A DNA stretch of 64,000 nucleotides from Hydrogenophaga sp. SL48 (GTDB lineage Bacteria > Pseudomonadota > Gammaproteobacteria > Burkholderiales > Burkholderiaceae_C), in contig NZ_CP063400.1 in the NCBI RefSeq assembly GCF_021729865.1, positions 4,774,001-4,838,000 on the forward strand, written 5' to 3'. Shown here one piece after another: positions 8,511-16,391 of this stretch. How positions within the stretch are numbered: the stretch's first letter is position 1; each line of letters begins with the position of its first letter. A model generated the notes under the pieces. It made no database searches. It was not told the DNA's origin and worked only from the letters and a program-made list of their open reading frames with translations. A program made the position numbers and the translations under genes.

Positions 8511-8614
8511 GCTGGGAGGACCGGGGTACCCGGTTCCGCTCATGTCCCCCGAAACGGGCTTTGCCCGTTTCTCCTCCTTTACTTCGCTGCACCGGGTACC
8601 CCGGTCCTCCCAGC
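8511..8614. repeat. nested palindrome, family A copy 1
   Basis: A perfect 24-bp inverted repeat (8511-8534 and 8591-8614) encloses a constant core of the form TCCGCTCATGTCCCCC then TCCTCCTTTACTTCGCTGC. Between the core halves sits a perfect 9-bp stem with a 3-nt loop (8551-8571). Read on the minus strand the core is AGGAGG, hairpin, ATG. The same core recurs at 8662-8767 (opposite orientation) and 26747-26844 with different arms and different inner stems. This copy faces against hpa transcription. Confidence 0.85.
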
Positions 8615-8661
8615 CAGAAGTGATGCTGGCACTCAACCGTTCGCGCGCCGATGCGCAGCGA

Positions 8662-8767
8662 GAGAAGGCGGTGATGGGTGTGTGCCGCAGCGAAGTAAAG
8701 GAGGAGGGTTTTGCGCAGCAAAACCCGGGGGACATGAGCGGAGGCATGCACCCGTCGCCGCCTTCTC
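8662..8767 (+). repeat. nested palindrome, family A copy 2
   Basis: This is the second copy of the family A element, inverted relative to copy 1. Its outer arms (8662-8685 and 8744-8767) differ at four positions, and every difference is compatible with a G-U pair in the plus-strand RNA. The inner stem is a perfect 9 bp with a 3-nt loop (8706-8726). On the plus strand it presents AAAGGAGG at 8697-8704, the hairpin, and an ATG at 8734. With the hairpin folded, the Shine-Dalgarno to ATG distance would be about 8 nt. Confidence 0.82.
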
Positions 8768-8841
8768 CCCACACCAGTCAGCCAACCAACGGCAACCAAA
8801 CAACGAAGCACCAACGGAGACAGACGCAATGGGCAAAGTAG
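8734..8841 (+). CDS. possible 35-residue leader peptide overlapping hpaD start
   Basis: A short reading frame starts at the ATG presented by palindrome copy 2 and stops at 8839-8841, 13 bp inside hpaD. The peptide begins MSGGMHPSPP and is rich in polar residues and proline, with no recognisable domain. A similarly placed frame starts at the copy 3 palindrome and runs into dmpD, which is why it is listed. Translation coupling into hpaD is a guess; it may be non-functional. Confidence 0.25.
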   Translation: MSGGMHPSPPSPHTSQPTNGNQTTKHQRRQTQWAK

Positions 8842-9755
8842 CACTCGTAGGAAAGATCACCCACGTCCCCTCGATGTACCTCAGCGAACTCGACGGCCCC
8901 CGCAAAGGCTCCCGCCAGGACGCCATCGACGGCCACAAAGAAATCGCGCGCCGCTGCAAAGAGCTGGGCGTCGACACCATCGTTGTCTTCGACACCCACT
9001 GGCTCGTCAACGCCAGCTACCACCTCAACTGCGCGCCGCACTTCGAAGGCACCTACACCAGCAACGAGCTGCCGCACTTCATCAGCAACATGCCGTTTGC
9101 CATCCCCGGCAACCCCGAGCTGGGGCAACTGCTGGCCAAGGTGGCCAACGAGCACGGCGTCGAAACCCTGGCCCACCACGCCACCACGCTCGGCCCCGAA
9201 TACGGCACCCTCGTGCCCATGCGCTACATGAACGCCGACCAGCACTTCAAGGCCGTCTCGGTCTCCGCGCTGTGCACGGTCCACTACCTCAACGACAGCG
9301 CGCGCCTGGGCTGGGCCATGCGCAAGGCGGTCGAAGACCACTACGACGGCACCGTCGCCTTCCTCGCCAGCGGGTCCCTGAGCCACCGCTTCGCGCAGAA
9401 CGGCCTCGCGCCCGAATTCGCCTTCAAGGTCTGGAGCCCCTTCCTCGAAACCCTGGACCACCGCGTGGTGCAGATGTGGGAAAACGGCGAGTGGGCCGAC
9501 TTCTGCGGCATGCTGCCCGAGTACGCGGCCAAGGGCCACGGCGAAGGCTTCATGCACGACACCGCCATGATGATGGGCGTGCTGGGCTGGAGCGAATACG
9601 AAGGCAAGGCCGAGGTCATCACGCCGTATTTCGGCGCCAGCGGCACCGGCCAGATCAACGCCGTCTTCCCCGTCACCCCCGTCACCGGCAAGGCCATTCC
9701 CAAAGCGCAGGCCTCGGCCGCCGATGGCTTCCGCCTCGTGAGTTCACGTCTCTGA
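8829..9755 (+). CDS. hpaD: 3,4-dihydroxyphenylacetate 2,3-dioxygenase
   Basis: HpaD is the extradiol ring-cleavage enzyme of the pathway, opening homoprotocatechuate to 5-carboxymethyl-2-hydroxymuconate semialdehyde with O2 and Fe(II) or Mn(II). The 308-residue protein is of the LigB-type (class III) family. It starts MGKVALVGKITHVPSMYLSE; likely metal-ligand and catalytic histidines lie in VVFDTHWLVNASYHLN and in ASGSLSHRF. The start is the first ATG matching the family N-terminus; the preceding open frame comes from the palindrome. hpaF follows after 13 bp. Confidence 0.95.
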   Translation: MGKVALVGKITHVPSMYLSELDGPRKGSRQDAIDGHKEIARRCKELGVDTIVVFDTHWLVNASYHLNCAPHFEGTYTSNELPHFISNMPFAIPGNPELGQLLAKVANEHGVETLAHHATTLGPEYGTLVPMRYMNADQHFKAVSVSALCTVHYLNDSARLGWAMRKAVEDHYDGTVAFLASGSLSHRFAQNGLAPEFAFKVWSPFLETLDHRVVQMWENGEWADFCGMLPEYAAKGHGEGFMHDTAMMMGVLGWSEYEGKAEVITPYFGASGTGQINAVFPVTPVTGKAIPKAQASAADGFRLVSSRL

Positions 9756-9768
9756 ACGGAAATCCCTC

Positions 9769-10221
9769 ATGCCCCACCTCGTCATCCTCTACACCCCCAA
9801 CCTCGACAAGCCGGCGGCCGAGGGCGGCGTCGACATGACCGGCCTGTGCCGCGCTCTGTGCGACGCCATGCTCGCGGTGCGCGACGAGCAGGACAAACAG
9901 GTCTTTCCCCACGGCGGCACGCGCGTGCTGGCCTACCCCGCCGCACACAGCGCCGTGTCCGACGGCGGTGCCGCCGGCATCGCGGCGGGCCTGGGCGGCG
10001 ACTACGCCTTCGTCTACATGAACGTTCGCATGGCCCAAGGTCGCAGCGCCGTCGTGCACCAGCGTGTGGGCGACGCGCTCAGCGCCTGCGTGAAAGAACG
10101 CTTCGCCGAGCAACTGGCGAAACGCCCCATCGGCATCACCGTGCAGGTGGACGAAGGCCACGAGGTTTTCGACGCCAAGAACAGTTCGCTGCACCCGCTC
10201 TTTGCGCCCAAGAAAGCCTGA
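9769..10221 (+). CDS. hpaF: 5-carboxymethyl-2-hydroxymuconate isomerase
   Basis: HpaF (CHMI) tautomerises 5-carboxymethyl-2-hydroxymuconate in the homoprotocatechuate pathway. It is a tautomerase-superfamily protein whose N-terminal proline, exposed after removal of methionine, is the catalytic base; here the protein starts MPHLVILYTPNL, so the proline is present. At 150 residues it is slightly longer than the enterobacterial enzyme (about 126) because of small insertions. It sits 13 bp after hpaD and 7 bp before hpaH. Confidence 0.92.
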   Translation: MPHLVILYTPNLDKPAAEGGVDMTGLCRALCDAMLAVRDEQDKQVFPHGGTRVLAYPAAHSAVSDGGAAGIAAGLGGDYAFVYMNVRMAQGRSAVVHQRVGDALSACVKERFAEQLAKRPIGITVQVDEGHEVFDAKNSSLHPLFAPKKA

Positions 10222-10228
10222 CCCCACC

Positions 10229-11055
10229 ATGTTCAGCCCCGAACTCATCGCCCAGTTAGCCGCCGAGCTGCAGCAGTCCCAGCAGACCCGCATGCAGGTC
10301 GAGCACTTTTCCAAACGCCATCCCGGCATGACCGTCGAAGACGGCTACCGCATCGGTCGCGCCTGGGTGGATCTGGAAAGGCCGCCGGCAAGAAGGTGAT
10401 CGGCCACAAGATCGGCCTCACCAGCCGCGCCATGCAGATCAGCAGCCAGATCGACGAGCCCGACTACGGCACCCTGCTCGATCACATGCTCTACACCGCG
10501 AAGGCCGGCGAGGTGCTGGAAATTCCGGTGACGGACTTCATCGCGCCGCGCGTCGAAGTGGAACTCGCCTTCGTGCTCAAGGCGCCGCTGGCCGGCCCGA
10601 ACGTCACGGTGGAGGACGTGCTCGCCGCGACGGACTACATCACCCCCGCCATCGAGATCATCGACGCGCGCATCGAGCAGTTCGACCGACACACGAAAGT
10701 GATGCGCAAGGTCTACGACACCATCAGCGACAACGCGGCCAACGCCGGCATCGTGATCGGCGCGGGCGACCCCGCGTTCAGAGCCGACCCGCGCAGCACC
10801 AACCGCCCCTGGTGCGGCGCCATCCTGCGGCAGAACGGCGCGGTCGAAGAGACCGGTCTGGCCGCCGGCGTGCAGGGCGACCCGGCCATCGGCATCGCCT
10901 GGCTGGCCAACAAGCTCGCGCCCTGGGGCGAAACGCTGCAGGCCGGCGAGATCGTGCTCGCGGGCAGCTTCACGCGGCCCGTGGCCGCGAAAGCGGGCGA
11001 CCTGTTTGAGGCCGACTACGGCCCGCTGGGTTGCCTCCGATTCAAGTTCATCTGA
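10229..11055 (+). pseudogene. hpaH: 2-oxo-hept-3-ene-1,7-dioate hydratase, frameshifted
   Basis: HpaH hydrates 2-oxo-hept-3-ene-1,7-dioate before the HpaI aldol cleavage. The frame from ATG 10229 reads [14 protein letters not shown] through GRAWVDLE and then ends early. The rest of the protein ([15 protein letters not shown] to the stop at 11055) continues in another frame. Adding one base in the AAA run at 10377-10379 restores a full-length hydratase of about 275 residues. All later family features are intact: the VEVELAFV metal-ligand segment and [11 protein letters not shown]. The rest of the operon is undamaged, so this is either a recent loss or a base missed in the sequence. Confidence 0.85.
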
Positions 11056-11076
11056 ACGCACCAGAGGAGACCATCC

Positions 11077-11838
11077 ATGTCCGAAGCCTTCCTGCGTCCC
11101 GCCCGTTTCAGCGAAGCCGAGTGGGCCGCGCGCGTGCAGCTCGCCGCGTGTTACCGCATCTTTGCCCACCTGGGCTGGGCCGAGCTGATCTACAACCACA
11201 TCTCGCTGCGCGTCCCCGGGCCGGACGACCACTTCCTCATCAACCCCTTCGGCCTGCACTACACCGAGGTCACGGCATCCAACCTGGTGAAGGTGGACAT
11301 CGACGGCCACACCATCGGCCACAGCGACTGGCCCATCAACCCGGCCGGCTTCACCTTCCACGGCGCCATCCACGCCACGCTGCCCGACGCGCACTGCGTG
11401 ATGCACGTGCACACCACGCCGACCATGGCGGTGTGCTGCCTGAAGGACGGCCTGTCGTTCACCAACTTCTACGCGGCCCAGCTCCACGGGCAGGTGGCGT
11501 ACCACGAGTTCGAGGGCATCACCGTGCACCGCGACGAGGGCGCACGCATCCTCGCGTCGTCGGGCGGCAAGCCCGTGCTGCTGCTGCGCAACCACGGCCC
11601 CGTGGTCATGGGCAGCACGCTGGCGCAAGCCTTCAACCGCCTGTGGGTGCTTCAGCGTGCGTGCGAAGTGCAGATGGCCTCGCAGCCGCTGGGCGAACTG
11701 CAGCCCATCAGCGAAGCCGCGCTGCAGGCCTGCGTGCGCGACTCGCTGAACTTCAACCCCAAATTCGGCGCCGGTGAAGATTCGTTCGCCGCCATGCAAC
11801 GCCTGATCGACCGCATCGACCCGGGGTATCGCGCATGA
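11077..11838 (+). CDS. class II aldolase/adducin family protein
   Basis: The 253-residue protein has the class II aldolase fold, with a zinc site built from the HGAIHATLP and MHVHTTPTMAV histidines and a later NHGPVVMG motif. Relatives cleave or epimerise sugar phosphates, but related proteins in aromatic clusters act on other carbonyl substrates or decarboxylate. It is preceded by a good AGAGGAG ribosome site and its stop overlaps the next gene by ATGA. Its place between hpaH and hpaI suggests it handles a pathway intermediate or a side product, but the reaction is unknown. Confidence 0.85.
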   Translation: MSEAFLRPARFSEAEWAARVQLAACYRIFAHLGWAELIYNHISLRVPGPDDHFLINPFGLHYTEVTASNLVKVDIDGHTIGHSDWPINPAGFTFHGAIHATLPDAHCVMHVHTTPTMAVCCLKDGLSFTNFYAAQLHGQVAYHEFEGITVHRDEGARILASSGGKPVLLLRNHGPVVMGSTLAQAFNRLWVLQRACEVQMASQPLGELQPISEAALQACVRDSLNFNPKFGAGEDSFAAMQRLIDRIDPGYRA

Positions 11839-12863
11839 ACGCCTCGTCCTTTCAGAAGATTGCCATCGTCGGCGTCGGCGCCATCGGTGGCCTGTTTGCC
11901 GGCTGGCTCGGCTCGCGCCTGCCGGCCGGACAGATCCAGCTCTCGGCGGTGGCGCGCGGCGAGACCCTGCGCACGTTGCGCGAGCGCGGTCTGGTGTGGG
12001 TCGATGCTGACGGCGCGGAGCACCGTGTCGCAGTCAACGCCAGCGACGACCCCGCGAGCCTCGGCGTGCAGGACCTGGTGATCGTCTCGGTCAAGGGCCC
12101 GGCCATGCCACAGGTCGCGCCCGCCGTGCGCGCGCTCATGGGGCCAAACACCGTGGTGCTGGTGGCCATGAACGGCGTGCCCTGGTGGTTCTTCGACGGC
12201 CTGCCCGGTGAAGCTGCCGGCCTGCAGCTCAACGCCGTCGACCCCGGCGGCGTCACCGCGCGGCACATCCCCACATCGCAGGTCATCGGCTGCGTGGTGC
12301 ACGCCAGCGCCGCAGCGCCGCGGCCCGCGCGCATCGAACGCATCAAGAACAACCAGCTCATCATCGGCGAGCCGGCCGGCGGCCTCACACCACGAGTGCG
12401 GGCAGTGGCCGACCTGCTGAGCGCAGCGGGCTTCGGCGTCACCGTGTCCGAGCGCATCCAGCGCGACATCTGGTTCAAGCTCTGGGGCAACATGACCATG
12501 AACCCGGTCTCGGCCATCACCGGCGCGCCCTGCGACCGCATCCTCGACGACGAGCTGGTGCGTGGCTTCTGCAGCGCGGTCATGCTGGAGGCCCAGGCCA
12601 TCGGCGCGCGCATCGGCATCCCCATCGACCAGCAACCCGAAGACCGCCACGGCCTCACGCGCAAGCTCGGCTCGTTCAAGACCTCGATGCTGCAGGACGT
12701 GGAAGCCGGCCGCCCCATCGAGCTCGACGCGCTGGTGGGCGCCGTGCGCGAGATCGGCCAGCACCTCGGCGAAGCCACGCCGAACATGGATGCGCTCATG
12801 GGCCTCACCCGGCTCATGGGGCAAATGAAGCAGCTCTACCCCGAACCGACGAAGACACCATGA
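11835..12863 (+). CDS. 2-dehydropantoate 2-reductase (PanE/ApbA) family protein
   Basis: This 342-residue NADPH-dependent reductase begins with a Rossmann motif ([16 protein letters not shown]) and carries the [16 protein letters not shown] helix containing the conserved lysine and asparagine of ketopantoate reductases. Many family members outside the pantothenate pathway reduce other 2-oxo acids. ATGA overlaps with the class II aldolase gene before it and with hpaI after it show that it belongs to the catabolic operon, so a 2-oxo-acid side reaction of the hpa pathway is more likely than pantothenate synthesis. Confidence 0.87.
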   Translation: MNASSFQKIAIVGVGAIGGLFAGWLGSRLPAGQIQLSAVARGETLRTLRERGLVWVDADGAEHRVAVNASDDPASLGVQDLVIVSVKGPAMPQVAPAVRALMGPNTVVLVAMNGVPWWFFDGLPGEAAGLQLNAVDPGGVTARHIPTSQVIGCVVHASAAAPRPARIERIKNNQLIIGEPAGGLTPRVRAVADLLSAAGFGVTVSERIQRDIWFKLWGNMTMNPVSAITGAPCDRILDDELVRGFCSAVMLEAQAIGARIGIPIDQQPEDRHGLTRKLGSFKTSMLQDVEAGRPIELDALVGAVREIGQHLGEATPNMDALMGLTRLMGQMKQLYPEPTKTP

Positions 12864-13669
12864 AGATCCCTCAGAACACCTTTCGCGACGCCCTCAAGGC
12901 CGGCCAACCCCAGATCGGCTGCTGGGTCGGCTTCGCCTCGCCCGACGTGGCTGAGGCCCTGGCCGGCTGCGGCTTTCACTGGCTGCTGATCGACGGCGAA
13001 CACGCGCCCAACGACCCGCGCACCGCCCTCGACCAGCTGCGCGCAGTTGCCCCGTATGGCAAGACCCACGCCGTCGTGCGCGCGGTCGAGGCCAACGTGG
13101 CCCTGGTCAAGCAGTACCTCGACATCGGCGCGCAGACCCTGCTGATCCCGATGATCGACACCGCCGAGCAGGCCGCGCTCATGGTCCAGGCCATGCGCTA
13201 CCCGCCCGAAGGCATCCGCGGCATGGGCGCGGCGCTGGCGCGCGCCTCGCGCTGGAACCAGGTCGACGACTACCTGAACCAGGCCAATCACCAGATGTGC
13301 CTGCTGGTGCAGGCCGAGACGGTGGAGGCGGTGAAGAACCTCAAAGCCATCGCCGAGACCGAGGGCGTGGACGGCGTGTTCTTCGGCCCGGCCGACCTCT
13401 CGGCCAGCATGGGCCACCGCGGCCAGCCCGGCCACCCCGAGGTGCAGAAGGTCATCCTCGACGGCATCGCCACCGTGCGCGCTGCCGGCAAGGCCGCCGG
13501 CATCCTCGCCACCGACCCGGCGCTGGCGCAGCAGTACCTCGACGCGGGCGCACTGTTCGTGGCGGTGGGGGTGGACACGACGCTGCTGGTGAAAGCTGCG
13601 ACAGGGCTGGTGCAGCGCTTTGGCGCCGGGGCAGCGGCCACCCCGCCGTCCGCATCCGGAGGCTACTGA
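12860..13669 (+). CDS. hpaI: 4-hydroxy-2-oxoheptanedioate aldolase
   Basis: HpaI is the class II, metal-dependent pyruvate aldolase that ends the homoprotocatechuate pathway, giving pyruvate and succinate semialdehyde. The 269-residue protein shows [31 protein letters not shown], the [18 protein letters not shown] loop and [16 protein letters not shown]. It is the last gene of the coupled hpa set. Its final stretch (from about 13436) is duplicated in decayed form at 15936-16170, on the far side of four accessory genes. Confidence 0.95.
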   Translation: MKIPQNTFRDALKAGQPQIGCWVGFASPDVAEALAGCGFHWLLIDGEHAPNDPRTALDQLRAVAPYGKTHAVVRAVEANVALVKQYLDIGAQTLLIPMIDTAEQAALMVQAMRYPPEGIRGMGAALARASRWNQVDDYLNQANHQMCLLVQAETVEAVKNLKAIAETEGVDGVFFGPADLSASMGHRGQPGHPEVQKVILDGIATVRAAGKAAGILATDPALAQQYLDAGALFVAVGVDTTLLVKAATGLVQRFGAGAAATPPSASGGY

Positions 13670-13685
13670 GCGCCCCCGGCGCGGC

Positions 13686-14099
13686 TCATTCGGGCCGGTG
13701 GCAGACCGCCTCGACGTTGTTGCCCTCAGGGTCGATCACGAAGGCACCGTAGTAATTGGGGTGGTAGTCCGGGCGCAGGCCGGGCGCGCCGTTGTCCTTG
13801 CCGCCTGCGGCGATGGCCGCCTTGTAGAAGGCATCCACCTGCGCACGGCTTTCAGCGCGCCACGCCAGATGGCAGCCCGATGTGGCCGCTGGCCCGCCAT
13901 AGGGCGAAGGCCCGTCGATGAACCAGACGTCGGCCTTCTTGCCGTCGGGCTCGGCGGCGTCGGGGTAGGCCAGGCCGAGCATGTTGGAGCCGTAGTTCCC
14001 TTCAAAGCAGACGCTGTAACCCAGCGGCGCCAGGGCGGCGCTGTAGAAGGCCTTGGCCTGGGCGATGTTGGTCACGCGAAACGTCATGTGGTCGAGCAT
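13686..14099 (-). CDS. VOC/glyoxalase-fold protein
   Basis: This 137-residue protein begins MLDHMTFRVTNIAQAKAFY and has the vicinal oxygen chelate fold, with the metal-ligand-like H in the first strand, H of GCHLAWRA and E of DPEGNNVEAVCHRP. Members are lyases, resistance proteins or dioxygenases; the substrate cannot be told. It is convergent with hpaI (16 bp apart) and divergent from the tetR gene. An upstream in-frame ATG would add 28 residues that do not resemble the family. Confidence 0.85.
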   Translation of the reverse strand: MLDHMTFRVTNIAQAKAFYSAALAPLGYSVCFEGNYGSNMLGLAYPDAAEPDGKKADVWFIDGPSPYGGPAATSGCHLAWRAESRAQVDAFYKAAIAAGGKDNGAPGLRPDYHPNYYGAFVIDPEGNNVEAVCHRPE

Positions 14100-14211
14100 G
14101 TGGGGTCCTTCAGGTGATGCGGAGTGCACGTTGGAGATGAGAACTGTATAGATGTACAGCATAAACCGCAAGAGGCCGACCAATGTGGTGAGACGCGCGC
14201 CGTCGCCGCCG

Positions 14212-14261
14212 TTGCCTTGCTTAGGACGCTTGTCCTATACTGCCTAGGCCAATCGTCCTAG
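14212..14261 (+). promoter_or_regulatory. TetR gene promoter with operator dyads
   Basis: A sigma-70-like promoter, TTGCCT (14212-14217) with an 18-bp spacer and TATACT (14236-14241), drives the tetR gene. The dyad TAGGAC-GCTT-GTCCTA (14222-14237) fills the spacer and overlaps the -10 box. A second, looser dyad, CCTAGG with TCCTAG, lies just downstream (14243-14261). The arrangement fits TetR autorepression, a common design for divergent regulators. Confidence 0.65.
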
Positions 14262-14290
14262 AAACACCCGCCCACCATGCCCTCGCCGTC

Positions 14291-14911
14291 ATGAGCGCCG
14301 CTGAAGCCACACCCACCACCCGAGAGCGCATCGTCGACGCGGCCGACACCCTGTTCTACCAACGGGGGTTCGAGAAGACGTCCTTCGCCGACATCGCGGA
14401 TGCCGTCGGCCTCTCGCGCGGCAACTTCTACTACCACTTCCGAACCAAGGACGACATCCTGGCGGCGGTCGTCGCGCAGCGTTCGTCGAGGACCCAGTCC
14501 ATGCTGGCGTCGTGGACGCGGGACGCCGCAACGCCGTCGGACCGGCTGCGCTGCTTCGCGGAAATGCTGGTCCGCAACCGGCACGACATCCAGCGCTACG
14601 GCTGCCCGGTGGGAACGCTGTGCGCCGAACTGTCCAAACTCGACCACCCCGCACAGAGCGACGCCGGCATGATCTTCGGCCAGTTCCGCGACTGGCTGCG
14701 CACCCAATTCGAGGCCCTGGGCCATGCGCCGCGCGCCGACGAACTGGCGCTGCACCTGCTCGCGCGCAGCCAGGGCGTTGCGATGCTGGCCAGCACCTTC
14801 CACGACGAAGCCTTCATCCAGCGCGAAGTGGCGTTGATGGCCGAGTGGCTGGACACCTTCGTTCCCCATCCGGTGGCCGCGAAACGGCCCAGACGAAAGA
14901 CCGCCCCATGA
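14291..14911 (+). CDS. TetR family transcriptional regulator
   Basis: The 206-residue protein has the TetR N-terminal helix-turn-helix (TRERIVDAADTLFYQRGFEKTSFADIADAVGLSRGNFYYHF) and a helical ligand domain with CPVGTLCAELSKLDH, seen in regulators of the AcrR/YcdC type. It is divergent from the VOC gene and overlaps the YciI-like gene by 4 bp (ATGA), so it probably represses both sides through the dyads upstream. The effector is unknown. Confidence 0.9.
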   Translation: MSAAEATPTTRERIVDAADTLFYQRGFEKTSFADIADAVGLSRGNFYYHFRTKDDILAAVVAQRSSRTQSMLASWTRDAATPSDRLRCFAEMLVRNRHDIQRYGCPVGTLCAELSKLDHPAQSDAGMIFGQFRDWLRTQFEALGHAPRADELALHLLARSQGVAMLASTFHDEAFIQREVALMAEWLDTFVPHPVAAKRPRRKTAP

Positions 14912-15234
14912 ACCTTCACAGCACAACCGTGTTCATCGTCTTCCTGCGATTCGGCCCGAACCGCGCGCAGGCGGGCCAGTGGATGGCCGGGCACCAGCAG
15001 TGGATTCAGGACGGCATCGCCGATGGCAGCTTCCTGCTGGCCGGCTCGCTCAATCAGGCAAAGGGCGGCCTGGTGATCGCCGTGGGCACCGATGCCGCCG
15101 CCCTCCATGCCCGCGTCGCGCAAGACCCTTTCGTGGTGCACGGCGTCGTGACGGCCGACATCCATGCCGTCGCCCCGTCGTTCATGGCGCAAGGCTTGTC
15201 TGCACTGCTCGCCGGCTGCGGGAGTGCTGCATGA
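14908..15234 (+). CDS. YciI family protein
   Basis: This 108-residue protein begins MNLHSTTVFIVFLRFGPNRAQAGQWMAGHQQWIQDG and has the dimeric alpha/beta barrel of the YciI family, with the conserved H of the AGHQQWI helix and VVAQDPFVVHGVV-like C-terminal strand pattern. YciI proteins are small enzymes with uncertain activity. The start overlaps the tetR stop, so the pair form an operon. Confidence 0.85.
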   Translation: MNLHSTTVFIVFLRFGPNRAQAGQWMAGHQQWIQDGIADGSFLLAGSLNQAKGGLVIAVGTDAAALHARVAQDPFVVHGVVTADIHAVAPSFMAQGLSALLAGCGSAA

Positions 15235-15295
15235 GCGCTGCGCCGGGCCGCCCCAAGCAAGCTTGCACCGCAGCTCGAAGAGCGGAGGTGGCCTT

Positions 15296-15913
15296 GTGAG
15301 CGCCGCCCAGACCGTGAACGGCAGCGACGGCCAGCCGCGCTGCCGCTGGTGCGCGGCCGCGCCGGAGTTCGAGGCCTACCACGACCACGAATGGGGCTTT
15401 CCGGTGGGCGACGACATCCGCCTGTTCGAGAAGCTTTGCCTGGAGAGCTTCCAGTCGGGCCTGAGCTGGCGAACCATCCTCGCCAAGCGCGAGAACTTCC
15501 GAAAGGCATTCGACGGGTTCGACTTTCACCGCATGGCGACCTACGACGAGCGCCAGGTCGGCCGCCTGCTGCAGGACGAAGGCATCGTCCGTCACCGGGG
15601 CAAGATCGAAGCCGTCATCCACAACGCCGGTCGCGCCGTCAGCCTTCAGGCCGAGTGCGGGTCGCTGGCGGCCTACTTCTGGCGCCACGAAGTGGACCGT
15701 GCCCAAGCCGCGCCACCTCAAACCGTGTCGACCTCACCCGAGGCGCTGGCCCTGGCGAAAGACCTGAAGCAACGCGGCTGGAAGTTTGTCGGGCCCACCA
15801 CCGTCTACGCCTTCATGCAGGCCATGGGCTTGTTGAACGACCACGTGCCTGGCTGCATCGTGGCTAAGCGGGTGGATCAGGCGCGGGCTGTGTTCAAGGT
15901 GCCGGTGCCCTGA
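15296..15913 (+). CDS. tag: DNA-3-methyladenine glycosylase I
   Basis: Tag removes 3-methyladenine from alkylated DNA. The 205-residue protein shows the family's N-terminal CRWC, YHDHEWGFPV with the catalytic acidic residue, LFEKLCLESFQSGLSWRTIL, and the C-terminal zinc-site segment NDHVPGCIV. It starts at GTG 15296, preceded by GGAGG at 15284-15288 with ideal spacing. The 60-bp gap after the YciI gene holds a short repeat-like stretch (15231-15290). Confidence 0.93.
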   Translation: MSAAQTVNGSDGQPRCRWCAAAPEFEAYHDHEWGFPVGDDIRLFEKLCLESFQSGLSWRTILAKRENFRKAFDGFDFHRMATYDERQVGRLLQDEGIVRHRGKIEAVIHNAGRAVSLQAECGSLAAYFWRHEVDRAQAAPPQTVSTSPEALALAKDLKQRGWKFVGPTTVYAFMQAMGLLNDHVPGCIVAKRVDQARAVFKVPVP

Positions 15914-15935
15914 CGTTGGTAGGCCACCTCAAAGT

Positions 15936-16170
15936 CACCCCGAGGTGCAGAAGGTCATCCAGGGCGGCATCGCCACCGTGTGCGCTGTTGGCAAGGCGGC
16001 TGGCATCCTCGCCACCGATCCGGCGCTCGCGCAGCTTGACCTCGACGCGGGCGCGCTGTTCGTGGCGGTGGGGGTGGACACGATGCTGCTGGTGAAGGCC
16101 GCGAGTGGGTTGGTGCAGCGGTTTGGTGCGGGCGGTTCAAAGGCGCCGGCTGCGCCTCGGGTGGGTACTG
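15936..16170 (+). pseudogene. decayed copy of the hpaI 3' end
   Basis: This stretch reads [33 protein letters not shown] and so on through [16 protein letters not shown], matching the last 70-odd residues of HpaI (13436-13669) with scattered substitutions. It has no 5' part and no start of its own and loses the original stop by an indel near its end. The two copies flank the VOC-tetR-yciI-tag block as imperfect direct repeats. It marks a past duplication or recombination boundary. Confidence 0.85.
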
Positions 16171-16391
16171 AGGGGCTACTGAGGAGCCGGGGTTCATTCG
16201 ATCCCGACGAGGCCTGCAAAAGGCTGAGTGCAGCAGGTCGGATTCAGCCATCGAGTGACAGCTACTACCTAAACCCGATGTTCAGCGTCTCGCAGGGCAG
16301 CTTTCCGCTACGCTTCCGATGCCGGATTTCCGCCGGGGACGGAAGAAAGTCCCTCAGTGCCCTATGTCTCTACTTTCGGCTAAGTGCATGC
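16171..16391. other. intergenic stretch with no recognised gene
   Basis: I see no convincing coding frame between the hpaI remnant and the end of the NACHT gene. The only visible structure is a small dyad, GGGAC and GTCCC, near 16335-16353. There is no T-tract that would make it a clear terminator, and no tRNA or attachment-site signature. Confidence 0.4.

Noticed and set aside
6651..8774. A 707-codon open frame on the minus strand opposite hpaG2 and hpaE
   Set aside because: It is the antisense shadow of two well-supported enzymes, has a histidine/arginine/alanine-rich composition typical of such frames and matches no family.
15231..15299. A 22-codon frame between the YciI gene and tag
   Set aside because: It lies in a short repeat-like stretch, and the GGAGG in it serves the tag GTG start; nothing supports it as a gene.
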